6,646 bases of DNA from Nitrospira sp. GTDB lineage: Bacteria; Nitrospirota; Nitrospiria; Nitrospirales; Nitrospiraceae. Where the stretch lies: positions 1 to 6,646 of the forward strand of contig JANYAJ010000305.1 of assembly GCA_025361385.1 (NCBI GenBank), given 5' to 3'. Below are positions 1-6,618 of the stretch, one piece after another. How positions within the stretch are numbered: position 1 is the stretch's first letter; each line of letters begins with the position of its first letter. The position numbers and the translations under genes were made by a program. A model generated the notes under the pieces. That model was not told the origin of the DNA and searched no databases. It was given only the letters and a program-made list of their open reading frames with translations.

Positions 1-505
1 CCCGATGCCACCCATACCCCCGCTCCACACACCACTTGGCCCCATGAGTCATCACGCGACCGAACTCCTCCCGCGAAAGCCGAACGAATCCGCTCGCCCC
101 GACGCCGGCCGGCACGTTCCTAAAGAGTTCGGTCATGAGCCTCTCCAGATGCGGCTGCACATCCGCCAGCGTTAAGTCTGTTCGAATCAACCGCATGCCA
201 CAGTTGATATCGTAGCCCACACCGCCGGGAGAGATGATGCCCTCCTGTGCATCGAACGCCGCAACACCCCCGATCGGAAATCCATAGCCCCAATGCCCAT
301 CCGGCATACAGAGCGCATACCGTCTGATGCCGGGCAGGCAGGCGACATTGGTCACCTGATCGAACACCCCGGAATCCATGGATTGCAGAATGTTTCTGGT
401 GGCATAAATCCTGGCGGGCACCAACATGCCGGACTTTTCAGACATGGGAATTTCCCAGATCTCGTCCGTGATCCGATGGACAGCCATCTCGGTATTCAAC
501 TTCAT
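1..505 (-). CDS. rtcB: RNA-splicing ligase RtcB, N-terminal part (cut by window edge)
   Basis: RtcB is a Mn2+- and GTP-dependent RNA ligase. It joins 2',3'-cyclic phosphate or 3'-phosphate ends to 5'-OH ends through a guanylylated histidine, and in bacteria it is linked to RNA repair. I translated 168 codons by hand from the ATG at 505-503. The family signature is clear: MPDGHWGYGFPIGG at residues 67-80, then SPGGVGYDINCGMR at 92-105. D99 and C102 correspond to the Asp and Cys Mn ligands known from archaeal RtcB, with the same D-x2-C spacing. The later histidine ligands and the guanylylated His lie beyond the window, so completeness cannot be judged (the family is usually near 480 residues). 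The start overlaps the archease stop codon in an ATGA, which suggests translational coupling. No strong Shine-Dalgarno is visible. A second in-frame ATG at 487-485 (MAVHRITDEIW) is a possible alternative start. The identification is near certain; the exact start is less so. Confidence 0.95.
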   Translation of the reverse strand, partial: MKLNTEMAVHRITDEIWEIPMSEKSGMLVPARIYATRNILQSMDSGVFDQVTNVACLPGIRRYALCMPDGHWGYGFPIGGVAAFDAQEGIISPGGVGYDINCGMRLIRTDLTLADVQPHLERLMTELFRNVPAGVGASGFVRLSREEFGRVMTHGAKWCVERGYGWHR

Positions 506-936
506 AGGTCCAACACCACCAACGCCTTCCAGTGCCCAGCGTCCTGACTCACATGATACAGATGTTTCGTGACCCCCTTCACATCGGCATGAAGCTCTTG
601 TGTCCGGTAATCCACTGGCGCGCCGATCAACCGCGCTCGCAACAACCAGACATCTCCTTCCTGCGCCAACGTGAGCGGTGCCTCTCGGAAGACCACCCCT
701 GCGGCATCTTTCCAATAGACAATCTCCGACAACCAATCGAACAACAATGCCGAGATGTCCTCATCGGTCCGTTCAATAGACCGCTCCCATCCGCCCGACA
801 CGGTCTCAGGGTTTGCCAGGCTTTCAAGGAGGGCTTGTGTCGCACCGCGAAAGACCTCCTCAACCGACGACGCGTCGACTTCGAAGGCGGCATCGGCCAG
901 GGCAATGTCTTCAGGCCATCGAATGGTCCAGGCCAT
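502..936 (-). CDS. Archease family protein (RtcB activator)
   Basis: This 144-residue protein matches the archease family in length and pattern. Archease speeds the guanylylation and turnover of RtcB, and the next gene downstream is rtcB, overlapping by 4 bases. Visible family features are an N-terminal LADAAFEV stretch (residues 13-20) at the place of the usual HTADIxI motif, followed by SSVEEVFRGATQALLESL. Then come the DEDISALLFDWLSEIVYWKDAAGVVF region, a HADVKGVTKH motif (usual form ExVKAxTYH) and a C-terminal VVLDL with the conserved penultimate Asp. D14 and the Asp next to the C-terminus are retained as likely metal ligands, but the His of HTAD is replaced by Ala (A11). The ATG at 936 lies only 5 bases after the sdhB stop and has no clear Shine-Dalgarno, so coupling to the upstream gene is likely. 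The family assignment rests on remembered motifs plus the neighbouring rtcB, and the two support each other. Confidence 0.9.
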   Translation of the reverse strand: MAWTIRWPEDIALADAAFEVDASSVEEVFRGATQALLESLANPETVSGGWERSIERTDEDISALLFDWLSEIVYWKDAAGVVFREAPLTLAQEGDVWLLRARLIGAPVDYRTQELHADVKGVTKHLYHVSQDAGHWKALVVLDL

Positions 937-941
937 CGAGG

Positions 942-1916
942 TTAGGCTAGAGGTGTGGCACGTCGCACGCGCCGTATGAGCGCCTGGAGGTGGCTGAGTC
1001 CGGAAATCGCATGTCCGAGAGGATTGGGTACTTTCCCTTTGAATAACATCTTGAGGCCCAGCGGCAGAATGCGCAACAAGCCACGCGGTGCAAACCCGAC
1101 CACTTTAAGCGGCATGATCGCTTCATTCAAACGCCCTTGCTGTTCGACCAGATCGGCAAAACCGAGGATATGGCGCGCGCCCCCGGTTGTCGTCAATCCT
1201 CGTTCGAGAGAAGCCCGCCGCAACCGGATGATCGCCTCCATCGGTTTGACATCTTTCGGACAGACCTCGACACAGAAGTTACAGCGCGTACAGTCCCAGA
1301 TCCCGTCTTCGCTCTGGAGAGCCGACAGCCTGGCGCGCGTTGCCGATGGGGCCTCGCGTGGGTCGGAGAGAAAGCGATCGGCCTTCGCCAGGGCTGCGGG
1401 ACCGGCAAAGCCCTTCGAGACTTCATACACGGTACAGGCTGCAACGCAGGCGCCACACATGATACAGGCATCGACATTGTGAAACTGTGGATTGGCGTGG
1501 CCCCACGCCGTCATCTGAGCAGGCACACCCTCATGAGAATGCCGAGACCCCGGCACCAGCCAGGGATGCACGTCGTGAATCTTCTCCCAGAACGGAGCCA
1601 TATCCACGACCAGGTCCTTGATCACCGGCAAATTGCGGAGCGGCGCCACGACGATGTGCCCATGCCGGTCGAGTTCTTTGCGAAGAGAAGTCCGGCAGGC
1701 GAGTTTCTCGCTCCCGTTGATCGTCATCGAACAGGAGCCACAAATCGCAGAGCGGCAGGAGTACCGGAGGGCCAGGCTCCCGTCACATTCGTTCTTGATC
1801 CGAATCAATGCATCGAGCACCGTCATTCCACGACCGACATCGAGACGGAATTCTTGAGGATGGGGGGTGGAATCGACTTCGGGGTTGAATCGTTGGATCG
1901 TGAAAGTCAGGCGCAT
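942..1916 (-). CDS. sdhB: Succinate dehydrogenase / fumarate reductase iron-sulfur subunit (SdhB/FrdB), type E-like
   Basis: This is the electron-transfer subunit of succinate:quinone oxidoreductase or fumarate reductase. It carries electrons between the flavoprotein and the quinone-reactive membrane part, on the membrane surface. Residues 1-110 form the plant-type ferredoxin domain with a [2Fe-2S] motif: C54, C59, C62 and C74 (CRSAICGSC...C). Two further motifs follow: C151/C154/C157/C161 (CIMCGACVAAC) and C209/C212/C215/C219 (CTRCNFCVEVCP). Classical SdhB has a hydrophobic residue at the position of C212 and binds [3Fe-4S] there. A Cys at this position, as in type E enzymes with a CCG-domain partner, predicts a second [4Fe-4S]. 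At 324 residues it exceeds the usual 240 or so, with a tail from about residue 245 (RHILGFADLVEQQGRLNE...) that is partly hydrophobic and ends basic. No sdhA, sdhC, sdhD or sdhE is in the window. The start is supported by the complete ferredoxin N-terminus, although no Shine-Dalgarno precedes it. Whether it works as dehydrogenase or reductase cannot be told from this subunit. Confidence 0.93.
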   Translation of the reverse strand: MRLTFTIQRFNPEVDSTPHPQEFRLDVGRGMTVLDALIRIKNECDGSLALRYSCRSAICGSCSMTINGSEKLACRTSLRKELDRHGHIVVAPLRNLPVIKDLVVDMAPFWEKIHDVHPWLVPGSRHSHEGVPAQMTAWGHANPQFHNVDACIMCGACVAACTVYEVSKGFAGPAALAKADRFLSDPREAPSATRARLSALQSEDGIWDCTRCNFCVEVCPKDVKPMEAIIRLRRASLERGLTTTGGARHILGFADLVEQQGRLNEAIMPLKVVGFAPRGLLRILPLGLKMLFKGKVPNPLGHAISGLSHLQALIRRVRRATPLA

Positions 1917-1921
1917 GGATT

Positions 1922-1998
1922 AGTGCTGAGTCATACGTGCTGAGGACTGAGTCGTGATGAATCGGACACTAGAAACTCAGCACTCAGGTCTCAGCACT
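1922..1998. repeat. Symmetric four-copy octamer repeat (REP-like palindrome) in the pepP-sdhB gap
   Basis: The octamer GTGCTGAG occurs at 1923-1930 and 1937-1944, and its reverse complement CTCAGCAC at 1976-1983 and 1990-1997. Both pairs are spaced 14 bases, and all four are exactly symmetric about position 1960. Several hairpins are possible. One is a perfect 10-bp stem (1922-1931 with 1975-1984). Another is a 16-base stem with two mismatches (1937-1952 with 1982-1997). A third uses nested outer and inner octamer pairs. The element begins 4 bases after the peptidase stop and ends 5 bases before the sdhB ATG. It could be a dispersed REP/MITE-type repeat, an RNA structure between two genes of one transcript, or a protein-binding palindrome. 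No run of T follows either stem, so an intrinsic terminator is unlikely. The copies and symmetry are read directly; the role is unknown. Confidence 0.75.
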
Positions 1999-2002
1999 TC
2001 GG

Positions 2003-3148
2003 TTAGCCTAATTCGAAGATCTTCGGAGAGTTCGTCAGATTACGGCAGCCGTCTTTCGTGACGAGCACCATATCCTCGATACGGACGGCGCCGAGGCCTG
2101 GATAATAGAGACCGGGCTCGACGGTCACAACATGACCTTCTTGGAGCAACGATCCGGTTCGGCTGATGCGAGGCGCTTCATGGATATCGAGACCGACTCC
2201 ATGGCCGGTGCCGTGGAAATAGCCCTGCATCCGGCCATTCACAAGGCCGGTCTGGTATCCGGCTTTTTCAAATCTGGTGCAAATCCCTTGATGAATGCGC
2301 TTCCCGTCCGCCCCGTCTTTGATTTTGGTGATGGCCTCTTCCTGCGCATCCAAGACCGTCTGGTACAGCCGCTTCAACTCTGGGCTCGGGGTCCCTCGTA
2401 CGACCGTCCTGGACATGTCGGCGAAATACCTGTTGGAGGCCGAACGGGGAAACACGTCGAAGATAATGCTGCGGTGAGCGGGCAACGGACCACTGCCTTC
2501 ATTATGCGGGTCGCAGGCCTGTTCCCCTCCGGCAACGATGGTATGCTGAGCCACGCAATCGCACTCCATTAACGCGACATTGATCAATTTTTTCACGCGC
2601 TCCGACGTCAGCGGCACGCCCTCATACCACAGCTGATCCTTGTTGATCGAGGCCTGGCGTAACAGATCGTGGGCTGCCGCAACCGCCTGTTCGGTCGCAC
2701 GCTGGGCGGCTTCGATATAGCGCACTTCCTCGGCGGTCTTCACCACGCGTTGTTCGTAAAACGGGTCCCGCTTTGGATGCAGCTGATACCCCAACGACTG
2801 GAACTTCACGGCATGGCCGAAGGGAAAGTTCGCCGGAACCGTGATCTGCGTGATGCCGGCTTCTCGCAAGAGGATATGGATCACCTCAACGGTACCAGGC
2901 TCGGCAATGCCTTGCGTCTTCGCTCGCCCCTCGACCTCCGAGTACGAGAGCACCCGATCGACGGACGATTGGCTTTTTGCCCGATCCATTTCGAGATCGC
3001 TCATCACCAGAATCCGTTCGCCCTTTATCTCTAAATAGATAAAGGGGTCCGGCGCGATAAACTTTGTCGCGTAATAGAGATTGGAGTCGCTCTCGCTGGC
3101 AGCGATGAAGACCGTCGCACGTTGAGCTGGTGGTGTAGATGACGCCAT
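2003..3148 (-). CDS. M24 family metallopeptidase (aminopeptidase P / Xaa-Pro peptidase-like)
   Basis: This is a cytoplasmic 'pita-bread' dinuclear metallopeptidase that probably removes N-terminal residues before proline or cleaves Xaa-Pro dipeptides. Counting 381 residues from the ATG at 3148-3146, residues 1-130 form the creatinase/prolidase-like N-terminal domain and about 140-375 the catalytic domain. All five metal ligands are present: D231 (IIFDVFP), D244 (FADMSRT), H316 (GTGHGVG), E344 (VTVEPGLY) and E358 (RIEDMV). H323 in DIHEAP is also conserved, so the enzyme looks active. I chose the ATG at 3148 because GAGGAG lies 8 bases upstream. A longer frame from a TTG at 3193 would add 15 residues unlike the family and overlap the AsmA stop. 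No signal peptide is seen. It follows the AsmA gene by 41 bases and could share its transcript. The gene symbol (pepP or pepQ) is withheld because substrate preference cannot be read here. Confidence 0.93.
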   Translation of the reverse strand: MASSTPPAQRATVFIAASESDSNLYYATKFIAPDPFIYLEIKGERILVMSDLEMDRAKSQSSVDRVLSYSEVEGRAKTQGIAEPGTVEVIHILLREAGITQITVPANFPFGHAVKFQSLGYQLHPKRDPFYEQRVVKTAEEVRYIEAAQRATEQAVAAAHDLLRQASINKDQLWYEGVPLTSERVKKLINVALMECDCVAQHTIVAGGEQACDPHNEGSGPLPAHRSIIFDVFPRSASNRYFADMSRTVVRGTPSPELKRLYQTVLDAQEEAITKIKDGADGKRIHQGICTRFEKAGYQTGLVNGRMQGYFHGTGHGVGLDIHEAPRISRTGSLLQEGHVVTVEPGLYYPGLGAVRIEDMVLVTKDGCRNLTNSPKIFELG

Positions 3149-3156
3149 AGTGAATG

Positions 3157-3162
3157 CTCCTC
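3157..3162 (-). promoter_or_regulatory. Ribosome binding site of the M24 peptidase
   Basis: GAGGAG on the minus strand lies 8 bases before the ATG at 3148-3146. It is the clearest Shine-Dalgarno in the window and decides the start of the peptidase in favour of this ATG over the in-frame TTG at 3193. Confidence 0.75.
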
Positions 3163-3189
3163 GGAATCTAGCATGGGAGGGGAGGTCGG

Positions 3190-6100
3190 TCAAGGCACGG
3201 ATGGAACCGGTTCAGGCGTGGGGAGGGCCTCCTTGCCCACGGCTGCATCCTCATCAGGTGTCATGAGATCGATCGGCAACATCACCGTGTTCCGCAACAC
3301 ATCAAACGCCAGCTGCGCCAGACCTGTCACGCCACTGGCAAACGACTTCATCGGGAGATAGGTGACCTCCGGGTCTTCGATCGATCCTTTGACAGAGAAC
3401 AGCGCCGTGGCCAACCCTTTGCGCTCTCCGGCAAAGAGCCGTCCAAAGAGTGGAATCGTTTTCAAGAATTGCGAATACGACCCGAACGGACTGACCGCCC
3501 ACACCATATCGACTTGGTCGGTCGGTAAATCAAAACTTCCGGCGGCGGTAATCTTCACGATCGGACTGTCGATGATCAGATTCTCGGTCTCGAACAGTCC
3601 GTTCCGCGCAAGAATCGTGGCCGTAATCTTGTTGTAGGACAGGCCCTCTTTTTCCAGATCGACTTTCCCTTGCAGCACGGCCGGCAGGTTCAGAATGCTG
3701 ATAATCTTCCAAATGGCCCGTTCCTGTGATTTGAGAATACGTCCGTTCTCCAGGAGGATATCCACCTTGCCGTTCAATGTCGGGTAGAGCCCGTGAGGAT
3801 TTTTTCCATGCCCGCGGATCGTCCCCGTCACCCGAGCTTCCCCTGTCATCACGCCCCCTTTGGGGCCGAAAAATTTCAGCACATCTTCCACCAGCAAACC
3901 CGTCGCCCGAACCGAGATCTCGGCGTCGACCGGCCCCTTACGCGGCAATTGCACCACGATACGTCCAGCCACTTCCCCACCGGTCGATCGGCCGGACAAA
4001 CGGTCCACATCCAGCACGCCGTCCTGAATGGTGATACGGGCGGAGAGGCTTCCAAACTTGAGATGTTTGTAATGACCGCGCGCCATCGACGCCAACACCT
4101 GGACCTTGCTGGTATCTGCCAGGATTTCCAGAAATTCTCGAATGGGTGACCGCTCGCCTTTTGGGATGAGCAGATCCAGATCCATTTGATTGGACTCGAT
4201 CTTCGCCGTAATCAACGGTTTCGATGCCCAATTCCGGATCGTCCCTTCCAACGCGAGATCGCTGTCGAGCAGATTGAACGACAGCCGCTTAATCTCCACA
4301 CCGTTCTTCACGAAATGGACTCGCAGATACAGATCCTGGATGGGCCCCTCGGCCCCCTTGGCATTCATCAACCCATTGGTTAAGGCCAGCCATCCGGTCG
4401 TCCGCCATGTTTTCCAATTGAGGTCCTTCCCCTTCATGTCGAGCGACAACTCGATATTCCCTGCCTCAAATCCTCCCTTGGCAATCCATTCCGGCACACG
4501 GGACAACGACAGGGTACCGGTCGAAAGCGCGGCATCGATCGAAAAATGTTCGCCCAATTGAATTTTGCCCTTAATCGGCAGTCGAATCGGCGGCACGATC
4601 AGCTCGATCCTGTCGAATATGACACCGGAGGCCTGCGGAATCGTCCCCTCGAACTCCACCGTCGCCGGAGCGCCGATCGGTTTCTCAACCAGATCGGACA
4701 GCGTCACTTTCGACTCGGTCAAGACGACCTCACCCCGGACGTGCGGCGACAGCGTTGGACCGGTCAAGACCAGGGCGCCGTTGACCAGCCCATCAATCGT
4801 TCCAGCTGGAATGGCTTTCGAGGGAAGCAGCTTGGCCATATGGCCCGCATCGCCGTTGACTCGAATCAAGAAATCCTGAAAGGCGCTGCCACTGCCTCCT
4901 GTGATGCCCCCATTGATCTGCACGGCCAGATCGCCCACATGCCCCGTCACCTCATCGAACTGAGTCCCGCCATCCGTCAGCACAAACCGGCCCTGCAACC
5001 CGGTCAACCGCTCGGGCAGCGAGGGATTCGTCAGACCGACATGCTTGACGGTAATTTCGCCCCCGGCAAAGGTCACGCCACCGGCCTGATTGAGTGGACC
5101 GACCAAGCGAAACCTGGGACTGGCCATGCCTTCGACATCACGCGACGCCGCTAACACACGCGACAGTTGCTCCGACTTGACGGTCTTCGAAAGAAGCTGC
5201 AACAGGTCTGCCGCGGCCATCGTTCCAGCAATATCCATCTCAAGCCAAGGCCCCGCCTCTAAAAATGAGATGAGCGCCTTACTCTCACTCATATGAATCG
5301 CGCCATAGCGTCCGCTGAGATTCGACACCCTGAGGCGTCCGGGTTCGACCGATACGACGGCAGCTAAATCCTTGGCAGGAACACGGCTGTCTCCAATCAG
5401 CGCTTGCCCCTGTTGCACGCGAAATTCCCCGGTCAACGAGAGCTGAGGCCCTGCGACGGAGGATCCCGTGACGGTGGCGGAGACAATCTCCACCGTCCCG
5501 TCGATCTCTCGGTCCTGCATGACCGCCGGCAACTGCGGATGTACCCACTGCGCCGGCAACTGCGTGAGTAACTGGCGAAGCTGGATCGGAGAGGCCGAAA
5601 AGGTCAGGGCAAACGTGGGCTGAACCGTCAATAAACCGGAGAGGCTCGCTTGGCCTGTGAGCCTCAGTTGTTCGAGATTCGCAGACAGATCGGACAACAG
5701 CACATCATAACCCGCCACGCCGGGCGCGGCTCGAACGAGACTGTGCACATTGATGACGCCCTGTACCTGTTCAGGAACCGGACGTGGCCCAAAGAAATCC
5801 GCGATCTCTCGAAGATTGAGACTCGCGGCTTCAACGCTGCCATCGAACTGGAGTCTCACCTGTGAGGCCGAGGGATCGTCGGGTGCCAGTGTTTGCCGCT
5901 GGGCGGAACTAATCGTCCCGGTGAGGGATATGGCAGACAGGCCCTTCTCACCCGCATGGCCGGCAGAGACGTGCACATCCGCCTGTCCCCGCTCCGCTCT
6001 GATCACCAGCGAGGCCTCCACCGACTCCAAGGCCATGGTACGCGTCCCATCCGGACGTCCGTCGTCGATGATGATCAGCCTCCCATTCACCAACGTCGCC

Positions 6101-6594
6101 TCGCGAATGCGGAAGATTCGGCTCATCGTCTGCACCGCATCCTGATCGGCCGCGCCTCCCTGCGCAACCTGATCGAGGAGGTTCCAATGCCCGTCACGAT
6201 TGCGCCGGAGCGTCAAGGTCGGTTCTTCAATCAACAGCCGTTTCCCCACCACCTGCTTGCGCAGTAGCGGAAGCAGCCGCAAGACTAAATCCAACCGCTT
6301 GGCCGACAAAACGATATCTTCGGAATTCCGATCATGAATCGCGACCTGCGTCAGTTCCAATCGGATGCGGGGGAACAGGACCAGTTTGATGCGATGGACG
6401 TCGATCTTGCGTCCGATACTCTGCTCCAGCTGCTGGAGGAAAAAATCTTTGAGATAATCGTCGCCGGTCAGGTAGGGCGAGAACATGAGAAACGCGCCGC
6501 CGCCGATCAGCAGAACGACAATCAGGGCGATAACAAACCGAGTTCGGACCACTCCTACTCCCTGGATCGACCATGCCCGATGGAAAAACCGCAT
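3190..6594 (-). CDS. AsmA family protein (inner-membrane-anchored, periplasmic)
   Basis: This large envelope protein belongs to the AsmA/YhdP/TamB-like group, whose members are thought to bridge inner and outer membranes and move phospholipid or affect outer-membrane assembly. A single hydrophobic anchor (about residues 20-42, preceded by Arg residues) places the rest in the periplasm. It is followed by the typical AsmA N-terminal signature at about 58-88: QSIGRKIDVHRIKLVLFPRI, then LELTQVAIHD. The body is a long series of short beta-strand repeats (for example LTGEFRVQQGQALIGDSRVP, and the TGTIRGHGKNP region near 930), as expected for a repeating beta-groove. The region from about 950 to 1100 (NGRILKSQERAIWKIISILNLP, LFSVKGSIEDPEVTYLP) resembles AsmA-like C-terminal domains. 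The protein ends in a Pro-rich tail (PTPEPVPSVP). At 1134 residues it is longer than E. coli AsmA (about 617) and nearer YhdP size. The ATG at 6594 has no Shine-Dalgarno; a GTG at 6552 with AGGGAG 5 bases upstream would give 1120 residues and may be the true start. The family is confident; the cargo is unknown. Confidence 0.9.
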   Translation of the reverse strand: MRFFHRAWSIQGVGVVRTRFVIALIVVLLIGGGAFLMFSPYLTGDDYLKDFFLQQLEQSIGRKIDVHRIKLVLFPRIRLELTQVAIHDRNSEDIVLSAKRLDLVLRLLPLLRKQVVGKRLLIEEPTLTLRRNRDGHWNLLDQVAQGGAADQDAVQTMSRIFRIREATLVNGRLIIIDDGRPDGTRTMALESVEASLVIRAERGQADVHVSAGHAGEKGLSAISLTGTISSAQRQTLAPDDPSASQVRLQFDGSVEAASLNLREIADFFGPRPVPEQVQGVINVHSLVRAAPGVAGYDVLLSDLSANLEQLRLTGQASLSGLLTVQPTFALTFSASPIQLRQLLTQLPAQWVHPQLPAVMQDREIDGTVEIVSATVTGSSVAGPQLSLTGEFRVQQGQALIGDSRVPAKDLAAVVSVEPGRLRVSNLSGRYGAIHMSESKALISFLEAGPWLEMDIAGTMAAADLLQLLSKTVKSEQLSRVLAASRDVEGMASPRFRLVGPLNQAGGVTFAGGEITVKHVGLTNPSLPERLTGLQGRFVLTDGGTQFDEVTGHVGDLAVQINGGITGGSGSAFQDFLIRVNGDAGHMAKLLPSKAIPAGTIDGLVNGALVLTGPTLSPHVRGEVVLTESKVTLSDLVEKPIGAPATVEFEGTIPQASGVIFDRIELIVPPIRLPIKGKIQLGEHFSIDAALSTGTLSLSRVPEWIAKGGFEAGNIELSLDMKGKDLNWKTWRTTGWLALTNGLMNAKGAEGPIQDLYLRVHFVKNGVEIKRLSFNLLDSDLALEGTIRNWASKPLITAKIESNQMDLDLLIPKGERSPIREFLEILADTSKVQVLASMARGHYKHLKFGSLSARITIQDGVLDVDRLSGRSTGGEVAGRIVVQLPRKGPVDAEISVRATGLLVEDVLKFFGPKGGVMTGEARVTGTIRGHGKNPHGLYPTLNGKVDILLENGRILKSQERAIWKIISILNLPAVLQGKVDLEKEGLSYNKITATILARNGLFETENLIIDSPIVKITAAGSFDLPTDQVDMVWAVSPFGSYSQFLKTIPLFGRLFAGERKGLATALFSVKGSIEDPEVTYLPMKSFASGVTGLAQLAFDVLRNTVMLPIDLMTPDEDAAVGKEALPTPEPVPSVP
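6558..6563 (-). promoter_or_regulatory. Possible ribosome binding site for an internal GTG start of the AsmA gene
   Basis: AGGGAG on the minus strand lies 5 bases before an in-frame GTG at 6552-6550. Starting there gives MVRTRF followed directly by the hydrophobic anchor, a usual layout for this family. The ATG at 6594 has no comparable site, so this one may mark the real start. Confidence 0.45.
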
Positions 6595-6612
6595 CGCTGC
6601 CGTGCGGATGTC

Positions 6613-6618
6613 ATCTTA
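6613..6618 (-). promoter_or_regulatory. Weak candidate -10 element upstream of the AsmA gene
   Basis: TAAGAT on the minus strand resembles a sigma-70 -10 box, but no good -35 hexamer is found at 15-19 bases spacing. If real, transcription would begin about 10 bases before the ATG at 6594. That would leave a very short leader and would fit the GTG start at 6552 better. The 52 bases beyond the ATG hold nothing else that I recognise. Confidence 0.2.

Noticed and set aside
1137..1943. A 268-codon open frame on the plus strand opposite sdhB, and similar plus-strand frames at 955-1482 and 532-945
   Set aside because: They lie antisense to genes with clear cysteine motifs and family matches. Their translations are rich in Arg, Pro and His with no recognisable domain, as expected of antisense frames in GC-rich coding DNA.
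1922..1998. The repeat as a rho-independent terminator or a small CRISPR array
   Set aside because: No T-run follows either arm in either direction. The units are 8-base inverted pairs rather than direct repeats of 25-40 bases with unique spacers.
3149..3193. N-terminal extension of the M24 peptidase to a TTG at 3193
   Set aside because: The added 15 residues (MTDLPSHARFRGAFT) do not look like the family, and the internal ATG has a strong GAGGAG at good spacing.
4546..5154. A 202-codon plus-strand frame inside the AsmA gene
   Set aside because: It has no domain or plausible start context and lies wholly antisense to the continuous AsmA reading frame.
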